Shown piece after piece: positions 32,781-42,109 of a stretch of 64,000 nt of DNA (positions within the stretch are counted from its first letter, which is position 1; each line of letters opens with the position of its first letter). The notes beneath the pieces are model-generated. The model was not told where the DNA came from and did no database searches. It saw only the letters and a program-made list of their open reading frames with translations. The position numbers were made by a program, and so were the translations under genes. This DNA is from Neurospora tetraspora (lineage: Eukaryota > Ascomycota > Sordariomycetes > Sordariales > Sordariaceae), in contig NW_026944383.1 in the NCBI RefSeq assembly GCF_033439725.1, positions 7,874,001-7,938,000 of the forward strand. Direction: 5' to 3'.

Positions 32781-34570
32781 GATGACTGCGGTTAACTCGG
32801 CGCCTCGAGGAGGCACGCTCTGGGTTCGCGGAAGTTGCGGCGCAAAGGATCAAGAATCATAAATGGGATGGATGGTAACAGATGTTTGATACCCCGCGAT
32901 CCAGGCGCCAAGTGGGCAAGAAGAAGGTAAGTAGGTATTAAAGTGTGTCTGGGACGGAAGGCGCCTAGGAGCACAGGACTAATAGGTTGGAAGAAGACGA
33001 CAAAAGAAACACATGATGGAATGACGCAGTTGTATTGTGGACAAAAAAAGTAGTTTACACATGGAGAGAAAAAGATGGACAGGTGAACAGACGGAGAGGC
33101 GAGGGCGAGTGATGATTCGTGAGCAAAAAAATCCAAGCGGGCTCACCTTGCGACGGTAGTGTACGTATCGATATCGATATGGAGACCAGAAGTGGGCGCG
33201 CTACCGATGAGGTAAGCCCCCTGTCAACCTGTTGGGTAACTTGTGATAACTCTGGCAACACGGCCCAGTACTCCAGCGGAGAGATGGGTAAAGCGCGTAG
33301 CCCAAGTTCAGTTCCTTGGGTTCTCTGTTTGTGTGTGTAAAGTAGTTGTGTATGGATGGATGGATAGTTGCTGATGCTTGTGCTGTGGGTGGGGGAAACG
33401 GGTTGCTTCAGTAGCTTGTCCCGTCGTTCCCGTCGCGATGCCGGGCAGTGGGGAGATGGGGAGAGGGTAGATATATAGTGATGAGGGAAGTCAGAAAGCA
33501 AAAGACAAGGAGCAACAGAGTAGCAAGTAGTTGAATGATCCAAGATGTACTATGCCGGAGAGGAGAAAGAGAGAATGGTGGACGGAATGAAGAAGTGAGG
33601 TTGGCGTTGGCACACAACTTGGTAAAACCAGCAAGGCAACGAAGGCAATGAATCCGGATACCTGCGAATGCGTGGACTGTTTCTTTGTACCGTAGCCGCG
33701 TCGGACCGTTGGATGTTGGTGGCACTTTCACAGGCACCGCAGCGCATTCCTCAGCTCCAGCTGAGACTCAAAGAGCACTCCAGCTGCAGTCGCGGTTTCC
33801 AGGCTGCTGGCGTTCAATGCGTGGTCGGCTCGCGGAGAGTTCCATCACTTCAGTTCACAGTTCCTCGCGGTTGGCGGCCTTGCGGAAGGATCACAGTGGG
33901 AAAATGAACAAGGTACGTACCCTCAGCTTGTGGTCGTGACAGCCAATCACGACTGCAATCCTGCAACCCACAATAACACAACCCGCAATGAGCCAACCAT
34001 ATACGGTTAGTCTACTTTCCAGGCACAAGATCGCCACGCAAAGGTTCAGGATTTCAGACACTCCCCTCACTGCAGGTGAAATTCGACCCTCGCCCAGCAG
34101 GGTAGAGAGGTACGGGGGTACGTAGCAGGGGTCCACGGTTCCTGTCACGATGAATTCGAGATGCACGACACCGGGCAGGCACAACCGCGGTGATCTCGAC
34201 ACGGTCTCAAGGAAGGAACATCCAAAAGACACAAAAAACGCTACAAAACCATCGCATCCCAGCGCCCATACTTTGCTTCTGCATCATTCGATCCCACATT
34301 ACATCTTACCTACATCATCAGCATCACGTCTGCAGGGTTAGAAGCACAACAGGCGTCACCCCCAACCCATCTCTCGCCTCTCGCCCCAACCCTCACTACA
34401 GTACTCTACAAGGGCGACAGGCATCACAGACTTACCAAAGACAGCATTCTTTCACATTACGGACGTCGCAACACAATCTTTCAGGGTATTCATACACAAT
34501 AGACCCTCCCAAGACGGCATCTCCCAAGACAGAGGACATCGGACCAAACACCACAGCAGTCACCACCATC
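32781..34570. promoter_or_regulatory. 1.8-kb divergent region between ING and HDAC genes
   Basis: Holds both promoters and leaders. The 380 nt before the HDAC ATG are stop-free in the HDAC frame but contain no in-frame ATG, so they are probably leader. No other gene is recognised. Confidence 0.45.
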
Positions 34571-36070
34571 ATGGACACCTTGCAGTCGCTACAATGGAGG
34601 CCGCCAAAACCAAACTATCTCCCTCACGATGTCGAGGTCGATGAGCCGATCGTGGATGTCTACAAGCCCCCGATCCCCATGGACAAGGCCAGCGATAGGG
34701 AAAACGCCGAGTACTACGCCCACATGAAGCGCATGGCCCACGAATACAACATCACCCGCCCCAAGGGATACACGGTCTCGTACCACTTCAACCCCGACAT
34801 GGAGCCTCACCACTTCGGCCTGACACACCCCATGAAGCCCTTCCGTCTGACCCTCACCAAGAGTCTTGTCACCGCCTACGGCATGAACTTTGCCATGGAC
34901 AACTACAACACCAGGATAGCCACGTACGAAGAGCTTAACTCGTTCCATACCAGCGACTATCTCGACTACCTGCACATGACACCACCCGAAGAGATGCCCC
35001 GTGATATTGACAATCCCGACAAGGAAGTCAAATTCAACCTCGGGGGCTCCGACTGTCCCCTCTTCCACGGCCTCTACGACTATTGTTCCATGTCTGCCGG
35101 CAGCTCCCTGGACGCCGCCCGCAAAATCTGCAACAAGCAGTCCGACATTGCCATTGCCTGGGGCGGCGGTCTTCACCACGCCAAAAAGTCCGAGGCCTCA
35201 GGCTTCTGCTACATCAACGACATTGTCATTGCCATCCTCCAGCTCCTGCGCTGCTATCCACGAGTGCTCTATATCGACATTGACGTCCATCACGGTGACG
35301 GCGTCGAGGAGGCTTTCCATAGCACAGACCGTGTCTTGACCTGCTCCTTCCACAAGTACGCCCCCGAGGTCTTCTTCCCCGGCACCGGCGGTCTTGACGA
35401 CACCGGTCCCAAGTCGGAGCACAATCCAGGTGCTCACCACGCCATCAATGTACCCCTTAACGATGGCATTACCGACGAGCAGTATGGCCACCTCTTCCAG
35501 TCCGTCATTGGCAAGATCAACGAAAAGTTCCGTCCTTCGGTCATCGCCCTTCAGTGTGGCGCCGACTCGCTCGCCGGCGACCGCCTGGGAAGGTTCAACC
35601 TGCAAGTCCAGGGTCACGGTGCCTGCGCAAAGTTTTGCAAAACCTTCGGCATCCCCATGATCATGTTCGGCGGCGGTGGCTACACTCCCCGCAATGTGGC
35701 CCGCGCATGGGCCTATGAGACATCGGTGGCCATCGACGTTGACGAAAAGATCAACAAGATTATTCCCGAGCACACTCCCTGGCGGAAGCACTTTGTCCAG
35801 GAGGAGCTCTTTCCCTCTCTAGAGCAGATTCTGGGTGAACCGCGTGCGAATAGGAACTCGCAGAAGCGGCTTCAGGAAATCATTCAGCATGTGCATGAGC
35901 AGTTGCGCTTCGTCAACGCCGCCCCCAGCGTGCAGCAGCAGGTGATTCCGCCAGACCTGGGTGGCATCCGGGACGATGTCGAGGACCGCCTCAAAGAGGA
36001 AAGCGAAGAGCGGGATGAAGGGCTCAGACGGGACAGGGAGGAAGGTTTGGGTATCGGCGGCGAGTTTTAG
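34571..36070 (+). CDS. hos2: class I histone deacetylase, Hos2/HosA type
   Basis: Single exon, 499 aa, starting MDTLQSLQWRPPKPNYLPHD. Zinc-dependent lysine deacetylase; Hos2 orthologues work in Set3-type complexes. The catalytic features are all present: GGGLHHAKKSEASGFCYIND, DIDVHHGDGVEEAF (zinc Asp and His), SFHKYAPEVFFPGTG, LQCGADSLAGDRLG (zinc Asp) and GGGGYTPRNVARAW (Tyr of the active site). YHFNPDMEPHHFGLTHPMKP favours Hos2 over Rpd3. The tail is acidic and Arg-rich. The TAG stop at 36068-36070 is followed in the same frame by a further 1468 open codons (see the next gene). Confidence 0.95.
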   Translation: MDTLQSLQWRPPKPNYLPHDVEVDEPIVDVYKPPIPMDKASDRENAEYYAHMKRMAHEYNITRPKGYTVSYHFNPDMEPHHFGLTHPMKPFRLTLTKSLVTAYGMNFAMDNYNTRIATYEELNSFHTSDYLDYLHMTPPEEMPRDIDNPDKEVKFNLGGSDCPLFHGLYDYCSMSAGSSLDAARKICNKQSDIAIAWGGGLHHAKKSEASGFCYINDIVIAILQLLRCYPRVLYIDIDVHHGDGVEEAFHSTDRVLTCSFHKYAPEVFFPGTGGLDDTGPKSEHNPGAHHAINVPLNDGITDEQYGHLFQSVIGKINEKFRPSVIALQCGADSLAGDRLGRFNLQVQGHGACAKFCKTFGIPMIMFGGGGYTPRNVARAWAYETSVAIDVDEKINKIIPEHTPWRKHFVQEELFPSLEQILGEPRANRNSQKRLQEIIQHVHEQLRFVNAAPSVQQQVIPPDLGGIRDDVEDRLKEESEERDEGLRRDREEGLGIGGEF

Positions 36071-36118
36071 TGCAATTTACGAGGCGGTGGATACTCGATT
36101 TCGCGCCCCGAGGCTGAT

Positions 36119-39100
36119 TTGCCTCCTTTGCCTCCTTTACCTGCTTGGCCCGACGATAATGACAGACAGTCAATTCCCGTCCACCTTGTCACACCCCTCA
36201 TCACCGCTTTACCCGATTCTGATTCCGACTCTGGTTCCGTCTCTGATGCCTACAACTACTCTGATTCCGACTCTGACCCTCCCAATGATTTTCCTGATGA
36301 TCCGCCTACATATCAAGAAGCCACACAGGTCTCCCCCAACCCGAATAACGCTCCAGCATCAGCAGCACCCTTGATACCACCGCAACGGCCCCCTCCGGCT
36401 CCCGCCCAAGGCCCGACGGCACCCCCGACAGTACCCCCGACAGCACCCCCGACAGCACCCCCGACAGCACCCCCGCATCTGCCTGTCCCGTGGTGGCAAA
36501 AAGTGGACGTCAATGATTTTGAACAAAATCCCGACCGAGTAATAGCCGTTGCCCTCGGATCAGTACGCGAAAAGAGGGACCGAGGGTTGATAACCGAGGA
36601 CGAATTGGCCGAAGAGCACATCAGGTTGAAACGCCTTCGGATTGCTTTGAAAACTGGTCGGATTTCGGAAGAGATCGGCCCGATGTCATTACAAGGGTTT
36701 CAATACGCACAGAGACTTCTGAAATGGTGGGAAGCTTTCGCAGTCACAGCAAAGAACAAACAGCGCGAAAAAGAGCTTCGGGAAGTGGAAGCACAGACAG
36801 CGCGCCCGACAGCACGCCCGCCTTTTACTATCAAATGGTGGGATAACTTGGACCCGAAGGATTTTGAACAGAACCCCGACGCAGTGATAGCCCATATCCT
36901 TGGACAAATGCGCGAAAAGACGGACCAAGGGGAGATGACCAAGGAAGAACTGGCCGAAGAGCACGCCAGGCTCCAAGGCCTTCGGATTGCTTTGAGAACC
37001 GGTCGGATTTCGGAAAAGGTCGGTCCGATGACAGTAGAGGAGTCCATGGAGGTGCAAAAAATTCTAGACGGGTGGGAAAAGCTCGCACTCGTAGCAAAGC
37101 AGCACACACAGGAGCTGCAAAAAATGCGGGAAGTGCGGGAATCACAGAGAAAGATTCGGGAAGCTGTGAAAGCTGCGCAGGCTGCGGCACCTGAGAGCCC
37201 ACCTAGAAGAGTTTTTGTGGGCATGGAAAATAAACTACCGAAGAAACGGATCAAGCTGACGGAAGAGGAGGATGAGGAAGTGAATGAGTGGGTTGTGAAG
37301 CAGCAGGAGTTTCGGCAGTTTATAAGTGAAGTTGCGACGCAGCAGGAGTTTCGGCAGTTTATAAGTGAAGTTGCGAAACACAATGATAGTTCATCAACGC
37401 AGACAACTGAAGGGACCAGTTATACTATAAAGGTGCAGGCCAAGACACTAGAAAATTGGTTTCGGGGAAAGCTGAAAATGGATAGTGATTTGAAGGGTTT
37501 GAAAAGGAACTACAAGCTTGTGGTGGCAAATTTACAAAAGAGGGGGGTAGATGTGGCGCCGCAGGAGGTGAAGAATGAGAACGATGAAGGGTCAGATGAG
37601 TTGGTTACCAAGGAGCAGTGGTTTCGGCAGTTCATAGATTGGGTTGCGGAACTCGGTGGTAGTTCATCAACGATGACAACTGACGAGGCTGGCCGTGTTA
37701 TAGAGGTGAATTCCGAGATAGTAGAGGAATGGTTACAGAGACAGGTGGATACGGAAAGTGATTTGAAGGAGTTGAAAAGGCACTACAAGGATACGTTGGC
37801 AGATTTACAAAAGAGGGGGTTAGATGTGACGGCGCAGGAGGTGAAGGACGAGAACGATGAAGAGGACGGTGAGAAACGCAAAAAGAAGAGGAGGTCTAAA
37901 AAGAAGACGAAAAAGAAGAAGAAGACGATGACCGACGAGGATGCGCAGGAGTATCCAGAGGTTGAGCAGATTGAAAATCTCGAGGATGAACAAGATTGCA
38001 ACAAGGATGAATGGGAGAAACGGCCCGTGGGAAAATCAGCTGTATCATCGGAAGAGCAAGGAGCCCAGGACACGAGAGAAACAAAACTAACGGGGCGGGA
38101 CTCACCCAGCCAAGTTGCTTCCCACAGAGATGGGAATGAGATCGCGCCTCGTCCGCGACGGGTTGACGGAGAGCCCCTTATTGCAGAGCCAGAGCGGTGG
38201 GATTGCCCAATTTGCAACAGGCCGCAGGTGGCGGAAGAAAGGAGTTTCAACGACCACATTGACCTATGTCTCTCGCGGAAAGCAATCCGTGATGCCATAC
38301 AGGAGGGAGCCCCGCTGCCGTCCCCAGAGCCCAAAACCTCAAAGATGGAACAAGACGACGACAAGAAGGATGAACAAGACAAGAAGGATGAGATGGACTG
38401 GGAGGACGACGAGGAAGACAAGGCCGAAGAACAGCAGACGCCAAAGAGGAGCAAGATCAATAACGCCAAGAGAAAGAGGAGAAAAGAAAGGAAGCAGAAG
38501 GCAGAGCAGGAAGCGAGGGAGAAGGAGAAGCAGGAAGCCAGGGAGAAAAAGAAGCAAGAGGCGAAGGAGAGAAAGGTGCAACGAGCGAGGGAAAGGGAAG
38601 AGAAAGAGGCGAGGGAAAGGGAACAGAGAGTAAAGAGGGAGAAGAAGGCCCAGAAAGCGAGAGAAAAAGAGGAGAAAGCAGCGAGGGAGAGGGAAGAGAA
38701 GGAGGCGAAAGAAAGGGAAGAGAGAGCGGCGAGGGAAGAGAAAGCGGCGAAAGAAAGGGAAGAGAGAGCGGCGAGGGAAAAGGAGGGCCAGAAAGCAAAG
38801 GAAAAACAGGAGCAAGACGAGGCCATCAACAAGCTCCGCGATGCTGGTCTTAACGTCGTCCGCAAGAACTTCTCCCACGGCAGAACGAGCCAAACCCAGG
38901 AGAAAGAGGCAAGGCAAAAGGAGGAGAAAGCGACAAGGGAGCGGGAGGCCCAGAAAGCGAGGGAAAAGGAGGCCCCAAAAGCGTGGGGAAAACAGGAGCA
39001 AGAGGTGAGGGAGAAGGAGGCCCAGAAGGCGAGGGAGAAGGAGGCCCAGAAAGCAAAGGAAAAACAGGAGCAAGAGGCGAGGGAGAAGGAGGCCCAGAAG

Positions 39101-40477
39101 GCGAGGGAGAGGAAACAGAAAGCGGCGAGGGAAAAAGAGGTGCAAAAAGCGAGGGAGAAGAAGGACGAGGTAATTGTAGTCGAGGAGGAGGTGAAAGAAG
39201 AGGGGATCCAAGAGGAGGACCATACAGTGAATCCGGTGCCAGACGAGAATCCACTGCCGTTTCAGGGACAGATTCCGTGGCAGGGACAAATACCGTCGCA
39301 GGGACAAATACCGCCGCAGGGACAAATACCGCCGCAGGGCCAGATGCCGTCGCAGGGACCGATGCCGTCGCAGGGACCGATGCCGTCGCAGAGACAGATG
39401 CCGTCGCAGAGACAGATGCCGTCGCAGAGACAGATGCCGTCGCAGAGACAGATGCCGGGACTGGGACCGATGCCAGGGCAGGGACAAGTTCCGCGGGGAA
39501 GACAGATGCCGTGGGCAGGACAGATGCCCGAGACCTTCCAAGGTGAACTATCCACAATCAAAAGCAACCTCGCCGCCTTGGAGCAGCGCATCCAAGCCAA
39601 CGAGCTCATCGCCTCAAACCGCCAGGGAATCTTGTTTGACGCCTTGAAGAAGATGTCCACGGATTTGAACAAGCTCAGCGCCAGCGCAACGTGGACAGGA
39701 CAGATGCCGTGGGCAGGACAGATGTCATCGCAGGGACAGATGCCACATCAGAATCCCCGGCCGATGCCACACCAAAATCCGATGCCACACCAAAATCCGA
39801 TGCCACACCAGAATCCGATTCCGTCGCAGAGACAGATTCCGTCGCAAGGGCAGATGCCGTCACAAGGGCAGATGCCGTGGCAGGGACAGATGCCATACCA
39901 GAATCCCCGGCCGATGCCACACCAGAATCCCTTGCCATACCAGAATCCCCGGCCGATGCCACACCAGAGTCCGGTGCCATACTGGCCGATGCCACACCAG
40001 AATCCGCAAGGGCAGATGCCACACCGAGGGCAAATGCCAGCGGAGCCATACATACCCCCGCCGCCCGTGCTAGACGTTTTACAAGTACTCGAATTCACCC
40101 CGGAACAACTATTGACCCACGCCCGCCTCTTGGTCCGCACCAGCCTCTGGATGCACGCAGTCCTCTCAGAAGATGACCACCTTGCCAGCCTGCCCGAACA
40201 TTCGAAGCACCAACTCATCACCAGGTTCAAGGCGTTTGTGATACAGCTCATGACCGACCCGAGGCAGCGTCTACCAAGGAGTCTGTCGTTTTCTTCATAC
40301 TTCCTAGACAGAGACAGGCACCTTGTTCCCGAGGACGAGCGTCGTCGACCAAGGAGTATGTCGTTTCCTTCATACTTTTTAGCCAGGGACTTTGACGTTT
40401 CTTGGCCAGACATGGACACGCACGCCCAGACTCAACAAGGGGAAGAACCTCAAGAGGAAGGATCTCAAGAGGAATAG
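36119..40477 (+). CDS. large repeat-rich protein with UBZ-like zinc finger, start unresolved
   Basis: About 1450 codons with no ATG for the first 189. The frame is the one used by the HDAC upstream and only the HDAC TAG separates them. Visible parts: acidic Ser/Asp segment with PPTY; TAPP repeats; two copies of a 75-residue unit (36491-36735 and 36831-37080; DFEQNPDxVIA, ELAEEHxRL, RIALKTGRIS); two copies of a second unit (about 37300-37560 and 37610-37850; WFRQFI, DLKxLKRxYK, LQKRGxDV); a Lys-rich stretch; a zinc finger CPICNRPQVAEERSF with HIDLC (38188-38300) like Rad18/UBZ4 fingers; a Glu/Lys/Arg/Ala coiled coil (38460-39180); MPxQ repeats (39250-39540, 39690-40030); and a globular end with two SFSSYFL-like motifs. 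Two-fold domain conservation and codon structure argue it is coding. I know no homologue. Confidence 0.7.
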   Translation: MPPLPPLPAWPDDNDRQSIPVHLVTPLITALPDSDSDSGSVSDAYNYSDSDSDPPNDFPDDPPTYQEATQVSPNPNNAPASAAPLIPPQRPPPAPAQGPTAPPTVPPTAPPTAPPTAPPHLPVPWWQKVDVNDFEQNPDRVIAVALGSVREKRDRGLITEDELAEEHIRLKRLRIALKTGRISEEIGPMSLQGFQYAQRLLKWWEAFAVTAKNKQREKELREVEAQTARPTARPPFTIKWWDNLDPKDFEQNPDAVIAHILGQMREKTDQGEMTKEELAEEHARLQGLRIALRTGRISEKVGPMTVEESMEVQKILDGWEKLALVAKQHTQELQKMREVRESQRKIREAVKAAQAAAPESPPRRVFVGMENKLPKKRIKLTEEEDEEVNEWVVKQQEFRQFISEVATQQEFRQFISEVAKHNDSSSTQTTEGTSYTIKVQAKTLENWFRGKLKMDSDLKGLKRNYKLVVANLQKRGVDVAPQEVKNENDEGSDELVTKEQWFRQFIDWVAELGGSSSTMTTDEAGRVIEVNSEIVEEWLQRQVDTESDLKELKRHYKDTLADLQKRGLDVTAQEVKDENDEEDGEKRKKKRRSKKKTKKKKKTMTDEDAQEYPEVEQIENLEDEQDCNKDEWEKRPVGKSAVSSEEQGAQDTRETKLTGRDSPSQVASHRDGNEIAPRPRRVDGEPLIAEPERWDCPICNRPQVAEERSFNDHIDLCLSRKAIRDAIQEGAPLPSPEPKTSKMEQDDDKKDEQDKKDEMDWEDDEEDKAEEQQTPKRSKINNAKRKRRKERKQKAEQEAREKEKQEAREKKKQEAKERKVQRAREREEKEAREREQRVKREKKAQKAREKEEKAAREREEKEAKEREERAAREEKAAKEREERAAREKEGQKAKEKQEQDEAINKLRDAGLNVVRKNFSHGRTSQTQEKEARQKEEKATREREAQKAREKEAPKAWGKQEQEVREKEAQKAREKEAQKAKEKQEQEAREKEAQKARERKQKAAREKEVQKAREKKDEVIVVEEEVKEEGIQEEDHTVNPVPDENPLPFQGQIPWQGQIPSQGQIPPQGQIPPQGQMPSQGPMPSQGPMPSQRQMPSQRQMPSQRQMPSQRQMPGLGPMPGQGQVPRGRQMPWAGQMPETFQGELSTIKSNLAALEQRIQANELIASNRQGILFDALKKMSTDLNKLSASATWTGQMPWAGQMSSQGQMPHQNPRPMPHQNPMPHQNPMPHQNPIPSQRQIPSQGQMPSQGQMPWQGQMPYQNPRPMPHQNPLPYQNPRPMPHQSPVPYWPMPHQNPQGQMPHRGQMPAEPYIPPPPVLDVLQVLEFTPEQLLTHARLLVRTSLWMHAVLSEDDHLASLPEHSKHQLITRFKAFVIQLMTDPRQRLPRSLSFSSYFLDRDRHLVPEDERRRPRSMSFPSYFLARDFDVSWPDMDTHAQTQQGEEPQEEGSQEE
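37302..37379 (+). repeat. 39-bp tandem duplication in coding sequence
   Basis: QQEFRQFISEVAT is followed directly by QQEFRQFISEVAK. The two 39-nt copies differ only at the last few bases, so the duplication is recent and keeps frame. Confidence 0.9.
39250..40030 (+). repeat. MPxQ-coding repeat array
   Basis: Short units coding MPSQGQ, MPSQRQ, MPHQNP and close variants are tandemly repeated in two blocks, separated by about 150 nt of unique helical sequence (TFQGELSTIKSNLAALEQRI). DNA units are 18-21 nt. Confidence 0.9.
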
Positions 40478-42109
40478 CCTCAAGGCGAGCCAATAAGCCC
40501 TGACGAGGAGCAGGCGGAAGATGGGGTCACAAACCTGCCCGAGAATGAAGCCGAACGCACGACTGGACGGTTACCCACCAATCATCAAAGAAGCGTATGA
40601 TAACCGCTAGCGGGCGTGTTCGGGTTTTTGTTTGGAAACGGACGGGATGTGATGAGGACGGAATTGGGATTCGGATTGGTTTTTGTGTAGAGTTTTAGTA
40701 GTATTTGTTTGCATGAACTTGGGAAGCGTAAAAATAGTTAGTTCATTAGCGGTTATGGGTTGATCGAGGTTTTGGGAGTGTGATTAGGTTAGGTAGTTGA
40801 ATGAAATTGATAGCTTAGGTCTATATTTGATCCAAAAAGCATCAACTCTCTACGTGGAACAAGTAAAGTAAAGTGATTGACGAAAGAAAAGTGTGATTAA
40901 TAAAAGCACTTCAGCTTCCTGAGCCAGAAGCGTTATCAGCCCATATGCGTTGGATGAAGAGGTATGTTCCTCACGACAAGTGAGTGACTGACGAAGCAGT
41001 GAGTGAGTGGTAAAAAGCCCCCAAGGAAAATATATATTGGAACTCCCCATCTTCTCCAGAGAAAGTAAGGTCGTCAAGTGGCGGCGATCTAGGTTTGCAA
41101 ATGTGAAAATTACCTAGGTACAAATGCACACGATGATTTACAACAAACATCCCGACCTTGAACTCTGAAGGTTCGTTATAGTTCTACATATGTGATAAGT
41201 AGGTAGGTAGCAGTAGGTAGGTAGCTCATTCCCAAGAACTCAGAAAGCTCCACGGATGCTAATAACACGTATGAATGGATGGTTTACTACAACTGAAGTT
41301 GGCTTGACTATCAACAATGAATTTTCCCTGTGACTGTGCATGTCACCACCAGCAGACAGACAACAAGGCGAACTACAACACCAACTCTTAAGAATAAGAT
41401 AATAAATATGCTTGCTTGCTATTGATGCTACTCGGAAGATGGCTGGGCTAACTAACCTTCGATGTTATCAGTTAGTTACAATCCTTGATTCCTTCATCCA
41501 TTCTTCTTCGTCCATTGTTTCTTTTTTCTTTACTCCCCGCCCTTTTGCTTGCTGTATTCCAGTGACAGTTCAGCAACAGTTCAGCAACAGTTTAGTAACA
41601 CTTCAGTAACAGTTCAGCAACACTTCAGCAACACTTCAGCAACTCTTCGACACCAATCAAATAAACCCTCCCCCCCCCCATATGTTTTCGATCAATCTTT
41701 GCTTGGAGAATGAGATAAAAAAAAATGCCACGAGTTGCTTGCTACCAAAAAGCAAGAAAAGAGACAAAAAAACACGAACTCCATTCCCAAACGCCCGGCT
41801 GGCTGTGCCATGCGAAAGAAATCGTCAACCATAACACATTTCCATGCATATTTCCATTCCCGTACACCCGACTATTTCTTCCTTTTCTTCATATCCACCT
41901 TTTTTGCGGTTGTTCATCGGCATGACCATTTGCGGTACAGTAGTACCTTTTCGTCCTTCCATCCTTTTTACCTGCTTTCCCAGCTGTGTCAGATTGACTC
42001 TTCATTCATTGAAGACGTCATCTTCTCTGCTGCATTTTCTTCCTGTTTCCCCTTTTGGTATAGGACGAGGTGATGGATGGCATCAATCTCATCCCACAGA
42101 CCGTGACAC
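40478..42109. other. intergenic, convergent 3' ends, no gene seen
   Basis: 3' flanks of the repeat protein gene and the MFS gene. It holds TAGGTAGG-type microrepeats near 41200-41225 and the 11-bp minisatellite at 41561-41649. Confidence 0.5.
41561..41649. repeat. 11-bp minisatellite
   Basis: About eight tandem copies of CAGTTCAGCAA with variants CACTTCAGCAA and CAGTTTAGTAA. It lies about 450 bp past the MFS gene stop codon. Confidence 0.85.

Noticed and set aside
38339-39541. 400-codon minus frame rich in Leu and Arg opposite the coiled coil and MPxQ repeats
   Set aside because: Shadow of purine-rich coding repeats; no family resemblance.
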